This document shows positions 39,910 through 48,615 of a stretch of 63,294 nt of DNA, one piece after another (the stretch's first letter is position 1; each line of letters starts with the position of its first letter). Where the stretch lies: assembly GCF_030010625.1 (NCBI RefSeq), contig NZ_JASCXN010000039.1, positions 1 to 63,294 on the forward strand. The letters run 5' to 3'. The notes under the pieces were generated by a model. It ran no database searches, was not told the DNA's origin, and saw only the letters and a list, made by a program, of their open reading frames with translations. Made by a program: the position numbers and the translations under genes. This stretch comes from Streptomyces sp. CC208A (lineage in GTDB: Bacteria; Actinomycetota; Actinomycetes; Streptomycetales; Streptomycetaceae).

Positions 39910-40377
39910 ATCCAGCACAGGCGAGATGCCTGTTGGGACACCGTCAGCACGCGTGGCAGTAGTCCGTGACTCCGCTCCCCAACCTCTAAAAGAGGAGGGT
40001 GCTTCCAACCCGAAGGTTGCGGTCCAGCCCGAACCGACCCATTACAGAGCGTAACGAAACTACCACAGGCCAGGAAAGAGATTCCCCCACCGGCTGAAAC
40101 CAGTAGCCCCCTCGCCAGGAAAATAATGGGCTCGCGCGCCAAGACGCGCGGCTCACCTCCAGGGAGGCGAGGACGTGAGGATCTTGTGAGGAAACCCCGG
40201 GCGAACACCGTGGCGCCGCGATTCTCCCGGTTCGCCGACGCACCGGAACGGCCCCGGAGACGGCCCCGGGCGGCGCAGCCCAGCGCGCGCGGCGGGCCCG
40301 GTGGTCGCACGATGCCAACAGGAAACCCGCACCGCGACACCTCGCCCGTGTCAGCACCGCACCCCGGAGGATCCGCC
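39910..40377. promoter_or_regulatory. Long leader/intergenic region, candidate regulatory RNA on the minus strand
   Basis: No gene is supported in these 468 bases. On the minus strand, TTTCGTTACGCTCTGTAATG (around 40039-40058) resembles leaders of Streptomyces wall-hydrolase genes, and it is followed toward the exported protein gene by several short stems (CAACC-TTCG-GGTTG, CCTC-TTTTA-GAGG). That makes about 200 nt of structured leader, a length that fits a riboswitch; a c-di-AMP (ydaO-type) element is one possibility but I cannot confirm its conserved core. On the plus strand, GGAGG at 40366 is the ribosome binding site of the Mbl-like gene. Confidence 0.35.
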
Positions 40378-41481
40378 GTGACCGTCAGCCTTGAGCAGCT
40401 ACGCCGTTGCCATGTCGCCGTCGACCTGGGTGCCGCCCGCACCCGGGTCTACGTCAAGGGGGCCGGGCTCGTCGTCGACGAGCCGAGCGTCGCCGCCGTC
40501 AACACCCACACCGGAGCGCTGATCGCGGTCGGCGCGCTCGCCGAGAAGATGACCGGCCGGACCCCCGACTACATCCGGGTCGTCCGGCCCGTCTCCGGCG
40601 GCACGGTCGTCGACATCGAGATGGCCCAGCGGATGCTGCGCCACCTCCTCGGCGAGAAGCTGCGCCGTCAGCTGCGCCGCAAGCCCCGGCTGCGCGCCGC
40701 CGCCTGCACCCCGCACGACAGCGATCCGCTCGCCCAGCGCGCCGCCGTGGAGACCCTGGTGGGGCTCGGGGCGCGCCGGGTGGAGCTGGTCGACACGCTG
40801 ATCGCGGCGGCCGTGGGTTCCGGTCTGCCGGTGGAGCAGCCCACCGCGACCATGATCATGGTGTGCGGGGCGGCGACGACGCAGGTCGCGGTGCTCTCGC
40901 TCGGCGCGATCGTGACGGCCGAGCGGATCCCGGTCGGCGGCGACGCCATCGACCACGCGATCATCCAGCACCTGCGCCACCACCACGAGCTGATGCTGCC
41001 GAGCCAGTCGGTGCGTCCGCTCCAGCTCGCCCTGAGCGGCAACGGCCTGACCCCGCACGGGCCGGCCTCCACCGAGATCCACGGCCGGGACGTGGCCACC
41101 GGACTCGCCCGCTCGGTGACCGTCGACACGGCCGCGGTCCGCGAGGCGATCCACACCCCGCTGACGGCGGTGCTCGACGGCCTCGGGAAGGTGCTGCGGG
41201 ACTGCCCGCCCGACCTCGTGGCCGACCTCGCCGACCGGGGGATCATGATGGTCGGCGGCAGCGCGCTGCTCCCGGGCCTCGACCAGATGCTGCGGGACGC
41301 CACCGGCATGCCGGTGCACATCGCCGAACGGCCCGACGTCTGCGCCGTCCTGGGCCTCGGCGCGATGCTGGAGGGCAAGGTCCAGCCGATGATCCTCGAC
41401 CCGCTGGGCGGCCACCGAGGCCTCGCGGACGCGGACCACGACGGTCTCGACCGCGCGTTCGCCGACGACCTGGCCGAGTGA
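40378..41481 (+). CDS. mbl: MreB/Mbl-like rod-shape actin homologue
   Basis: 367 aa from GTG 40378 with GGAGG at 40366. Actin-fold landmarks: phosphate-1 loop HVAVDLGAARTRVYVKG, the phrase GALIAVGALAEKMTGRTPDY, connect/phosphate-2 region IMVCGAATTQVAVLSLGAIV and adenosine motif IMMVGGSALLPGLDQML. Compared with canonical MreB (DLGTANTLVY), the first loop is divergent. S. coelicolor has a second MreB-type gene, mbl (SCO2451), that acts with MreB in spore-wall integrity; this gene has the same length and chromosomal neighbourhood. A divergent exported wall protein lies upstream. Confidence 0.85.
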   Translation: MTVSLEQLRRCHVAVDLGAARTRVYVKGAGLVVDEPSVAAVNTHTGALIAVGALAEKMTGRTPDYIRVVRPVSGGTVVDIEMAQRMLRHLLGEKLRRQLRRKPRLRAAACTPHDSDPLAQRAAVETLVGLGARRVELVDTLIAAAVGSGLPVEQPTATMIMVCGAATTQVAVLSLGAIVTAERIPVGGDAIDHAIIQHLRHHHELMLPSQSVRPLQLALSGNGLTPHGPASTEIHGRDVATGLARSVTVDTAAVREAIHTPLTAVLDGLGKVLRDCPPDLVADLADRGIMMVGGSALLPGLDQMLRDATGMPVHIAERPDVCAVLGLGAMLEGKVQPMILDPLGGHRGLADADHDGLDRAFADDLAE

Positions 41482-41518
41482 CGGTCCGGCCGGTGACGAC
41501 GCGACGGGGTGACCGGTC

Positions 41519-43069
41519 CTGACACCGCCCGACGCATGCGCCCCGTACGCCGACGAGGACGAGGAGCAGGCCCGTCTGGCCCTGCTCCTCGAAGCCGTCC
41601 TCGGCGTCGGCACGGAGCTCGAACTCCACGCCACGCTCCAGCACATCGTGGACTCGGCGACCGAGCTGATCGGGGCCCGCTACGGGGCGCTGGGGGTCGT
41701 GGACCCGGAGCGCCCCCGGCTGACGGGGCTCTTCACCGCCGGGATGACCGACGAGGAGCGGGCCCGTGTCGGCCGGCTCCCCGACGGCCGTACGGGGCTG
41801 CTCGGCGCCCTCGTCGAGGACCCCCGGCCGCTCCGCCTGGACGACCTGACCGCCGACCCGCGCTCCTCCGGGGTCCCCGAGGGGCACCCGGAGATGCGCT
41901 CCTTCCTCGGCACCCCGATCCACGTCCACACGCGGGTCTTCGGCAACCTCTACCTCACCGAGAAGCCCGGCGGCTTCACGGAGGAGGACCTCGCCCTGCT
42001 GCGGGTGCTCGCCGCCCAGGCCGGCATCGCCATCGGCAACGCCCGGCTCTACGAGACCGCCCGGCAGCGCGAGCGGTGGATCGAGGGCGCGGCGGCCGTC
42101 ACCACGGCCCTGCTCACCGGCGGGTCCGCCGAGGACGCCGAGGACGCCCTGATGACCGTCGCCGAGCAGGCCAGGAGCCTCGCGGGGGCGGCCGCCGGGG
42201 TGATCCTCCAGCCCACCCCGGAGGGCGGGATGGAGATCGTCACGGCCTCCACCACCGACGACCCCGGCGAGCTGGTCGGCACCACCATCCGGCCCGGCTC
42301 CCCCGTCCTCGTCCAACTCCTCGGCGGGGAGCCGGTCTTCGTCGAGGACTCGGCCACCGACCCCCGGATGACCACCCCGGTCCGTTCCCGCTTCGGCCCT
42401 TCGATGATGCTGCCGCTGCGCAGCGGCGGGAGACTGATCGGTACCCTCGCGCTCCCCCGGCTGCGGGGCGCCGCCCCGTACTCGGCGGTGGACCGGCTGC
42501 TCGCCTCTCAGTTCGCCTCGCAGGCGGCGCTCGCGCTGGTCCTCGCGGACGCGCGGCAGGACCGGGAGCGGCTCGCGGTCTTCGAGGACCGCGACCGGAT
42601 CGCCCGCGACCTGCACGACCTCGTCGTCCAGCGGCTCTTCGCCACCGAGATGATGCTGGAGTCGACCCGCCGCCGTGCCGGGGCCTCCGCCGAGGAGGCC
42701 GAGCTGCTCGGCAGGGCGGTGGACGAGCTGGACTCGACGATCCAGGAGGTGCGGACGGCGATCTTCGCCCTCCAGCAGCCCCCCGCGGAGGCCCCGACGA
42801 CCTTCCGGGGCCGGGTGCTGCGCGAGACCGGCGGGGCGGAGGCGCTGCTCGGCTTCCGGCCGTCGGTGCGCTTCACCGGCGCGGTGGACGCCCTGGTCGA
42901 CGAGCCGTCGGCGCGGAAGCTGCTCGCCGCGCTGCGCGGGGCGCTCGCCGCGGCCCACCGGCGGCCCGGGACCGGGCGGATCACGGTGGACGTCGGCGTC
43001 GGCGACGAGGGCGCCTGGCTGCGCGTCGAGGACGACGGCACCCCGCCGACGACGGTGACCTGGCCCTGA
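41519..43069 (+). CDS. GAF-domain histidine kinase-like protein with degenerate ATPase domain
   Basis: About 516 aa. Two GAF domains (about 30-180 and 195-340) precede a HisKA_3 motif RDRIARDLHDLVVQRLFATE with its His. The ATPase domain is abnormal: the N-box position reads LRGALAAAHRRPG with no Asn, and the protein stops soon after VEDDGTPP, so the glycine box is absent. Autophosphorylation is therefore unlikely. The conserved helix LLLEAVLGVGTELELHATLQ starts before the first ATG/GTG (GTG 41648), so I place the start at CTG 41519 behind GGGGTGA; no ATG, GTG or TTG is available in frame upstream of the domain. It resembles DevS-type GAF kinases. Confidence 0.7.
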   Translation: MTPPDACAPYADEDEEQARLALLLEAVLGVGTELELHATLQHIVDSATELIGARYGALGVVDPERPRLTGLFTAGMTDEERARVGRLPDGRTGLLGALVEDPRPLRLDDLTADPRSSGVPEGHPEMRSFLGTPIHVHTRVFGNLYLTEKPGGFTEEDLALLRVLAAQAGIAIGNARLYETARQRERWIEGAAAVTTALLTGGSAEDAEDALMTVAEQARSLAGAAAGVILQPTPEGGMEIVTASTTDDPGELVGTTIRPGSPVLVQLLGGEPVFVEDSATDPRMTTPVRSRFGPSMMLPLRSGGRLIGTLALPRLRGAAPYSAVDRLLASQFASQAALALVLADARQDRERLAVFEDRDRIARDLHDLVVQRLFATEMMLESTRRRAGASAEEAELLGRAVDELDSTIQEVRTAIFALQQPPAEAPTTFRGRVLRETGGAEALLGFRPSVRFTGAVDALVDEPSARKLLAALRGALAAAHRRPGTGRITVDVGVGDEGAWLRVEDDGTPPTTVTWP

Positions 43070-43187
43070 CCCGTACGGGCTCTTCTTCTTGTACGGGCTC
43101 CGCGCCGGTCGCCGCACCGCGCCCCGTCTCCCTCGTACGGACCAGTCCCGCGCGCCGGGGCCGTGGGGGCGGATCTTGACTGGAGGC

Positions 43188-43276
43188 GTCAACTACCCGG
43201 CCCTAAAGGGCCAGGCTTGCAGGCAGAGCGAGACGAGAAGCTGATGTCGCACTGTGGTTCCCTGCGTCCTAAACGG
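43188..43276 (-). ncRNA. Candidate omega-RNA (guide RNA scaffold) 3' of tnpB
   Basis: TnpB nucleases use an RNA made from the 3' end of tnpB and the right end, with the guide coming from flanking DNA. Here the terminal hairpin GGCCC-TTTA-GGGCC and tail GGGTAGTTGAC would end the scaffold near 43188, and the guide would read GCCTCCAGTCAAGATCC from the flank. The scaffold probably extends into the tnpB coding end. Based on position and structure only. Confidence 0.4.
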
Positions 43277-44434
43277 CTAGGCCGTTCTGGGGCGGTTGAC
43301 TGCGCCCCGCTGCCACACAGCATCGGCCCGGTGGGCGATGTTGCGGGAGCCGTTGTGGTCCGCGTGCAGCACTGTCCCGCAGGACTTGCATACGAACCGT
43401 GCTTGGTCGATCCGGTTGGATCGGTGGGTGTGCCAGCACTCGGAGCACTGGCGGGAGGTGTTGCGCGGGTCCACGTGGACGACCGCGACACCTGCCCGCT
43501 TGGCCTTGTACTCCACGAAGGAGCCGAGCTGGGCGAACGCCCACGAGGAAAGTCGTGCCCGCTGGTCTTTCTTGGCCGTAACCCTCTGCCGGATACCGGT
43601 CAGGTCTTCCAGACCGATACCCCGGGAGGTGCGTTCAGCGATGGCGACGAGCTTCTTGGCGATGATGTGGTTGCGCTGGGTGGCGTACCGGGCTTCCTTG
43701 CGGCGCTGCCGCTTGAGGACGCGGGCCGCGCTCTTGGTGCGCTTCTTCTGGAGCTTGGACCGCAGGTCACGCTTGCGCTTGCGGTACCGGTTGACCTGAC
43801 GCCCGGACATGATCTGCCCGTCCGAGGTGGTGGCGATGTTGACGATCCCGAGATCCACACCGAGGAAACCGGTCGGCTCCGCGACGGAAGGTTCGGGCAG
43901 GTCGATGGTGGCGACGAGGAAGAACATGCCGTCCCGCATCACCAGATCCGACTCTCCCTTGCGGGAGGCCAGGAGCTTCATCGCCTCGGGCGAGCAGACG
44001 AACGGGACGCCCTTCAGCCGCCCGGCCAGCGTCCAGATGCTGACGGTTCGCTGATCCAGATTCCAGGTCAGAATCCGGTCGTCGTACGGCTGCGCCGCAG
44101 TCTCCCGGAAACCGATCGGCCTGGACTCGGCCTTGGCCCGGCGCTTCGACCCCTCCGGCCCGTAGTTCCCGGCCTTGAGATTCGCCTTGAACGTGGCGTA
44201 CGCGTCGCACACCTTCTTCACGGTGCGGACAGCGGCCTGCGCCCCGAGATCAAAGTCAGCCTTGATCCGGTGGTAGACCTCATCCTGCAACACGTTCCGG
44301 CGGGCCTTGCCCGTACGGAACGCCACCTCCGAGGCCGCGTTCGCCGCCCGGTTGCAGGCACGCAGAGTCGCCGCCAGTGCGTCCGCGTCATGAGCGGACG
44401 CAGGCAACAGCTTCACCTGCGTGACGATCTTCAC
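43277..44434 (-). CDS. tnpB: RNA-guided endonuclease TnpB
   Basis: 385 aa from GTG 44434 (VKIVTQVKLLPASAHDADAL); TTG 44443 is in frame just upstream. The RuvC-like nuclease is intact: Asp in FLGVDLGIVNIATT, Glu in RGIGLEDLTGIRQR, and Asp in HADHNGSRNIAHR. The zinc ribbon is CSECWHTHRSNRID then FVCKSCG. Length is within the normal range for an active TnpB. Family knowledge: TnpB cuts DNA next to a short target-adjacent motif under omega-RNA guidance and helps keep the element in place. Confidence 0.92.
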   Translation of the reverse strand: MKIVTQVKLLPASAHDADALAATLRACNRAANAASEVAFRTGKARRNVLQDEVYHRIKADFDLGAQAAVRTVKKVCDAYATFKANLKAGNYGPEGSKRRAKAESRPIGFRETAAQPYDDRILTWNLDQRTVSIWTLAGRLKGVPFVCSPEAMKLLASRKGESDLVMRDGMFFLVATIDLPEPSVAEPTGFLGVDLGIVNIATTSDGQIMSGRQVNRYRKRKRDLRSKLQKKRTKSAARVLKRQRRKEARYATQRNHIIAKKLVAIAERTSRGIGLEDLTGIRQRVTAKKDQRARLSSWAFAQLGSFVEYKAKRAGVAVVHVDPRNTSRQCSECWHTHRSNRIDQARFVCKSCGTVLHADHNGSRNIAHRADAVWQRGAVNRPRTA

Positions 44435-44550
44435 GCAGAACAACCTACTAGTTCCCGATCATGGAGGGCGAGTTGAGGTACAGGCACGGTCTTTCGCCCA
44501 GGGGGCGAAACCCCGCTCATTGCCCCGCTCACGCGGGAGCTTCGATTCCT

Positions 44551-44570
44551 CCCCGCTCTAAAGGACGGGG
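44551..44570. repeat. Hairpin at the tnpB 5' side, end-like structure
   Basis: CCCCG-CTCTAAAGGA-CGGGG, also with internal pairing CTCTAAAGGA. It resembles the terminal hairpins of Streptomyces TnpB elements and is in the same orientation as one would expect for a right end, so it might be the left end or a remnant of a second element. Confidence 0.5.
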
Positions 44571-44588
44571 CATCCTCGAAGGAGACAG

Positions 44589-45827
44589 GTGAACTCCGAC
44601 GCCAAGCCCCCGACGACCGCGACGGCCTACCGGAACCTGGTGACGGCCACCGTCGGCTTCACGCTCACCTTCTGGGCGTGGAACCTGATCGCGCCCCTCG
44701 GCAGCTGGTACGGCGAGCGCCTGGAGCTCAGCTCGTTCCAGCAGTCCTTCCTCGTCGCCGTGCCCGTCCTGGTCGGCTCGGTGGGCCGCGTCCCGGCCGG
44801 TGCGCTGACCGACAGGTACGGCGCGAAGCTGATGTTCCCGCTGGTCTCCGCGCTGACGATCATTCCCGTGCTGCTGCTGACCGTGGTGAAGGACTCCTTC
44901 GGTCTGATGATCGTAATCGGCTTCCTCCTCGGCCTCGGCGGCACGACCTTCGCGATCGGCATCCCACTGGTCAACTCCTGGTTCCCGCCGGAGAAGCGGG
45001 GCCTGGCGCTCGGCGTGTTCGGCATGGGCATGGGCGGTGTGGCGCTCTCCGGCTACTTCACGCCCCGGATCGCCCGGCACGGCGAGAACCTGCCGTTCGT
45101 CGTCGTGGCCATCGCCCTCGCCGTGTACGCGGTGCTCGCCGCCGCGCTCATCACCGACCGCCCCGACCGCCCGGTGCCGACCGCCCCGCTGGCAGCCCGA
45201 CTGGGCTCGGCGGCCCGGCTGCGGGTGACGTGGGAGCTGTCGGCGCTGTACGCGATCGGCTTCGGCGGCATCGTGGCCTTCGGCGTCTACCTGCCGACGT
45301 ACCTGAAGACCTGGTACGAGCTCGACCCGACCGACGCGGGCACCAAGGCCGCCGGATTCGCGGCGGTCACCGTCGTCTTCCGGCCGATCGGCGGCTGGCT
45401 GTCGGACCGGATCCACCCGGCGATCGTGACGGCGTGGGCGCTCGGCGTCGTCGCGCTCCTCGCCGTCGTGCAGGCCTTCGACCCGGTGCTCGACCCGGGC
45501 GGCACGATCGCCCTGCTGGTCATGGCGGCCGGTCTCGGCACCGCCAGCGGCTCGGTCTTCGCACTGGTCTCGCAGGTCACCCCGCAGGCCCAGGTGGGCT
45601 CCGTGACCGGCATCGTCGGCGCCATGGGCGGCCTCGGCGGCTTCGTCCCGCCGCTGGTCATGGGCGCGGTCTACAGCGCCGAGGACTCGTACTCGATCGG
45701 CTTCATGCTCCTCTCCGACCTGGCGCTCGCGGGCTGTGTGTACGCGTACGGGCGGATGCGCGGGCTCCGGCCGGGCGGCGGCGAACCGGCCGCCGGGGCG
45801 ACGAAGGTCACGGCCGGGAAGCCCTGA
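44589..45827 (+). CDS. MFS transporter, NarK-like (nitrate/nitrite)
   Basis: 412 aa, 12 hydrophobic segments. NarK-type landmarks: FTLTFWAWNLIAPLGSWYGE, GRVPAGALTDRYGAKLMFPL, and the nitrate signature-like glycine-rich stretches FGMGMGGVALSGYFTPRIA and GIVGAMGGLGGFVPPLVMGA. It would take up nitrate or export nitrite. The start is GTG 44589 behind GGAGACA. The TnpB element ends right at the ribosome binding site, so the native promoter and leader have probably been displaced; no nitrate reductase gene is in the window. Confidence 0.88.
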   Translation: MNSDAKPPTTATAYRNLVTATVGFTLTFWAWNLIAPLGSWYGERLELSSFQQSFLVAVPVLVGSVGRVPAGALTDRYGAKLMFPLVSALTIIPVLLLTVVKDSFGLMIVIGFLLGLGGTTFAIGIPLVNSWFPPEKRGLALGVFGMGMGGVALSGYFTPRIARHGENLPFVVVAIALAVYAVLAAALITDRPDRPVPTAPLAARLGSAARLRVTWELSALYAIGFGGIVAFGVYLPTYLKTWYELDPTDAGTKAAGFAAVTVVFRPIGGWLSDRIHPAIVTAWALGVVALLAVVQAFDPVLDPGGTIALLVMAAGLGTASGSVFALVSQVTPQAQVGSVTGIVGAMGGLGGFVPPLVMGAVYSAEDSYSIGFMLLSDLALAGCVYAYGRMRGLRPGGGEPAAGATKVTAGKP

Positions 45828-45894
45828 CGGCCCGGCAGAATGCCCCTCGGCGGCCGCGATCCCGACGCGACCCGAGACCCGAGGAGTACGACCG

Positions 45895-47349
45895 GTGCGT
45901 GCGCTCTTCCCGGCCCTGGAGGCCCCGACCGGCCGCCCCGCGCTGCGCTGCGGCCCTGACGCGCTCTCGTACGAGGAACTGGCCCGGGCCGCCGGAGCGC
46001 TCGCCGCCCGGCTGGCGGAGACCCGGCGGGTCGCCGTGTGGGCCGTGCCCACCGCCCGGACGGCGGTCGCCACCGTGGCGGCGCTGCTCGCGGGCGTGCC
46101 CGCCGTACCGCTCAACCCGCGCAGCGGCGAGCGGGAGCTGGCGCACGTCCTCGGGGACAGCAAGCCGGACGCGGTGCTCGCCGGTCCGGCGGACGAGCTG
46201 CCGGAGGCGCTCGGCGGCCTCCCCCGGATCGACGTGGACCTGTCCGGGCCGGGCGCGCCCCGGCCGCCGGCCGAGGTGGACCCCGAGTCCACCGCCCTGA
46301 TCGTCTACACCTCCGGCACCACCGGCCCGCCGAAGGGCGTGCTGCTCTCCCGCCGGGCGGTCGCCGCCTCGCTCGACGCGCTCGCCGAGGCGTGGGCGTG
46401 GACGGCGGACGACGTCCTGGTGCACGGGCTGCCGCTCTTCCACGTGCACGGTCTGGTCCTGGGGATCCTGGGCCCGCTGCGGCGCGGCGGCGAGGTCCGG
46501 CACCTGGGGGCGTTCTCGGTGGAGGGCGTCGCGCGGGAGCTGGGGGGCGGCGGCACGATGCTGTTCGGCGTGCCGACGATGTACCACCGGCTCGCCGACG
46601 CCCTCCCCCACGACCCGGAGCTGGTCCGCGCCCTGTCCGGGGCGCGTCTCCTCGTGTCGGGTTCGGCGGCGCTGCCGGTGCACGACCACGAGCGGATCGC
46701 GGCGGCGACGGGCCGGACGGTGGTGGAGCGGTACGGGATGAGCGAGACGCTGATGAACACCAGCGTGCGGCCGGGCGGGCCGCCGCGCCCCGGGACGGTG
46801 GGCACCCCGCTGCCGGGGGTGGAGGTGCGGCTCGTGGAGGAGGACGGCTCGGTGCTCGCCGGGTCCGACGGGGAGACGGTCGGCGAGGTGCAGGTGCGCG
46901 GCCCGAACCTCTTCTCCGGGTATCTGAACCGGCCGGGGGCGACGGCGGATGCCTTCGACGGGAGCGTGGCCGGGGGCTGGTTCCGTACCGGGGACATGGC
47001 GGTCCGGGAGGGTGACGGAACGATCCGGCTGGTGGGCCGCAAGGCCACCGACCTGATCAAGAGCGGCGGTTACAAGATCGGGGCGGGCGAGATCGAGAAC
47101 GCGCTGCTCGACCACCCGGGCGTACGGGAGGCCGCCGTCACCGGGGAGCCGGACCCGGACCTGGGCGAGCGGATCGTGGCCTGGGTGGTGCCGGCCGACC
47201 CGGGGAAGCCGCCGGCGGCGGAGGAGCTGGCCGGCCATGTGGCCCGGCTGCTCGCCCCGCACAAGCGGCCCCGGACGGTCCGGCTGCTCGACGCGCTCCC
47301 CCGCAACGACCTGGGCAAGGTGCTGAAGAAGCGGCTGCCGCAGGGGTGA
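45895..47349 (+). CDS. matB: Malonyl-CoA ligase (MatB-type acyl-CoA synthetase)
   Basis: 484 aa from GTG 45895. AMP-forming ligase: P-loop TALIVYTSGTTGPPKGVLLS, then LPLFHVHGLVLGILGPLRRG, RYGMSETLMNTSV, WFRTGDMAV and KSGGYKIGAGEIENALLDHP, with the catalytic Lys in RNDLGKVLKKRL. The sequence follows S. coelicolor MatB (SCO2444), which makes malonyl- and methylmalonyl-CoA from the free acids. It could feed extender units to the fatty-acid and polyketide systems. The region between narK-like gene and this gene (67 bases) has GAGGAG as ribosome binding site. Confidence 0.92.
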   Translation: MRALFPALEAPTGRPALRCGPDALSYEELARAAGALAARLAETRRVAVWAVPTARTAVATVAALLAGVPAVPLNPRSGERELAHVLGDSKPDAVLAGPADELPEALGGLPRIDVDLSGPGAPRPPAEVDPESTALIVYTSGTTGPPKGVLLSRRAVAASLDALAEAWAWTADDVLVHGLPLFHVHGLVLGILGPLRRGGEVRHLGAFSVEGVARELGGGGTMLFGVPTMYHRLADALPHDPELVRALSGARLLVSGSAALPVHDHERIAAATGRTVVERYGMSETLMNTSVRPGGPPRPGTVGTPLPGVEVRLVEEDGSVLAGSDGETVGEVQVRGPNLFSGYLNRPGATADAFDGSVAGGWFRTGDMAVREGDGTIRLVGRKATDLIKSGGYKIGAGEIENALLDHPGVREAAVTGEPDPDLGERIVAWVVPADPGKPPAAEELAGHVARLLAPHKRPRTVRLLDALPRNDLGKVLKKRLPQG

Positions 47350-47358
47350 CGCAGGAGC

Positions 47359-48615
47359 TCAGGGCTGCGGGTCGTGGGCGTCGTACCGCCGGAAACCGCG
47401 TGCGCCCAGGGCGAAGACGCCGATGGCGAGGACGCAGGCGAGTCCGCCGCCTGTGATGGCGACCGTCGGTGAGGTGAGGTCGGCGACCGAGCCGGCGACG
47501 AAGTCGCCGAGCCGGGGCCCGCCCGCGACGACCACGATGAAGACGCCCTGGAGCCGCCCGCGCATCTCGTCCGGGGCGGCGACCTGCATCATCGTGTTCC
47601 GGAAGATCATCGACGAGGTGTCGGCGTATCCGGCGGCGGCCAGGCACAGCAGTCCGATCCAGAGGTTCCGGCTGAGGCCGAAGGCGGCGATGGCGAGGCC
47701 CCAGGCGGCGACCGCGATCAGGATGGCCTGTCCGTGGTGGCGGATCCGGCTCTGCCACCCGGAGACCACCCCGCCCATCAGCGCGCCGAACGCGGGCGCG
47801 GCGACGAGGAGTCCGGTGGTCTTCGCGTCGCCGCCGAACCAGAGGACGGCGACGGCCGGGAAGAGCGCCTTCGGCTGGGCGAGGATCATCGCGAAGAGGT
47901 CGGAGACGAAGGTCGCGCGCAGGTTGGGGCGGGTGCCGAGGAAGCGCAGTCCGTCCAGGACCGAAGCCCTCTTCGCCCCGGTGCGCTCGGGTGGCATGGA
48001 GGGCAGCCGCCACATCGCGTACAGGCTCGCGAAGAAGGCGAGGGCATCGATGGTGTAGGCGGTCTGGTAGCCGGCGAAGCCCACGACGACCCCGCCGAGG
48101 CTGGGTCCGATGAGGGTGCCGAAGGTCATGACCATGGAGTTGAGCGCGTTGGCGGCGCGCAGCTGCTCGGGCGGGAGCAGGCGGGGGATCATCGCGCTGC
48201 GGGCGGGCGAGTTGAGGGCGCCGCAGACTGCCTGGAGGGCGACGATCCCGTAGAGGAACCAGACGCGGTGGAAGCCGGCGAAGGCCGCGGCAGCGAGCGC
48301 GGCGGAGAGGGCGGCGGCGCCGGTGGCGCCGACGAGTCCGAGGGTGCGGCGGTCGACGGTGTCGGCGATCGCCCCGCCGTACAGGCCGAAGACGACGAGC
48401 GGGACGAGGGAGAAGAGGCCGACGAGTCCGACGGAGAAGGCCGAGCCGGTGATCTCGTACACCTGGAGGGAGATCGCCAGGGTGGTCATGCCCTGGCCGA
48501 TCCAGGAGACGGTGTTCCCGAACCAGAGGCGGCGGTAGTCGGCGGAGGTCCGCAGCGGGGTGAGGTCGGCGAAGATCCGCCGCTTCTCCTCCTGCGGCGA
48601 CCCGACGGCGGTCAC
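47359..48615 (-). CDS. MFS transporter (enterobactin exporter EntS-like group)
   Basis: 418 aa, 12 hydrophobic segments. The pattern LTPLRTSADYRRLWFGNTVS at the start, ARSAMIPRLLPPEQLRAANA in the middle and FRNTMMQVAAPDEMRGRLQG later is the MFS_3/EntS-type family that exports siderophores and macrolides. GTG 48615 overlaps the GNAT stop, so the two are one transcript. Substrate unknown. Confidence 0.88.
   Translation of the reverse strand: MTAVGSPQEEKRRIFADLTPLRTSADYRRLWFGNTVSWIGQGMTTLAISLQVYEITGSAFSVGLVGLFSLVPLVVFGLYGGAIADTVDRRTLGLVGATGAAALSAALAAAAFAGFHRVWFLYGIVALQAVCGALNSPARSAMIPRLLPPEQLRAANALNSMVMTFGTLIGPSLGGVVVGFAGYQTAYTIDALAFFASLYAMWRLPSMPPERTGAKRASVLDGLRFLGTRPNLRATFVSDLFAMILAQPKALFPAVAVLWFGGDAKTTGLLVAAPAFGALMGGVVSGWQSRIRHHGQAILIAVAAWGLAIAAFGLSRNLWIGLLCLAAAGYADTSSMIFRNTMMQVAAPDEMRGRLQGVFIVVVAGGPRLGDFVAGSVADLTSPTVAITGGGLACVLAIGVFALGARGFRRYDAHDPQP

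Larger units (their letters stand above)
43188..44575 (-). mobile_element. TnpB-only element (IS200/IS605-like group)
   Basis: An intact tnpB gene with structured non-coding ends. On the minus strand the 3' side ends in a hairpin GGCCC-TTTA-GGGCC (43199-43212) followed by GGGTAGTTGAC, the layout expected for the omega-RNA scaffold and right end. On the other side a hairpin CCCCG-N10-CGGGG (44551-44570) stands 107 bases beyond the start of tnpB. No TnpA is present, so movement would need a transposase in trans. The element lies between the GAF kinase gene and narK-like gene and ends about 15 bases from the latter start. Boundaries are estimates. Confidence 0.6.

Noticed and set aside
39858..40442. 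A 194-codon minus-strand frame over the Mbl leader
   Set aside because: It overlaps the Mbl start and the exported protein start, has Arg/Gly/Pro-biased shadow composition and no recognisable domain.
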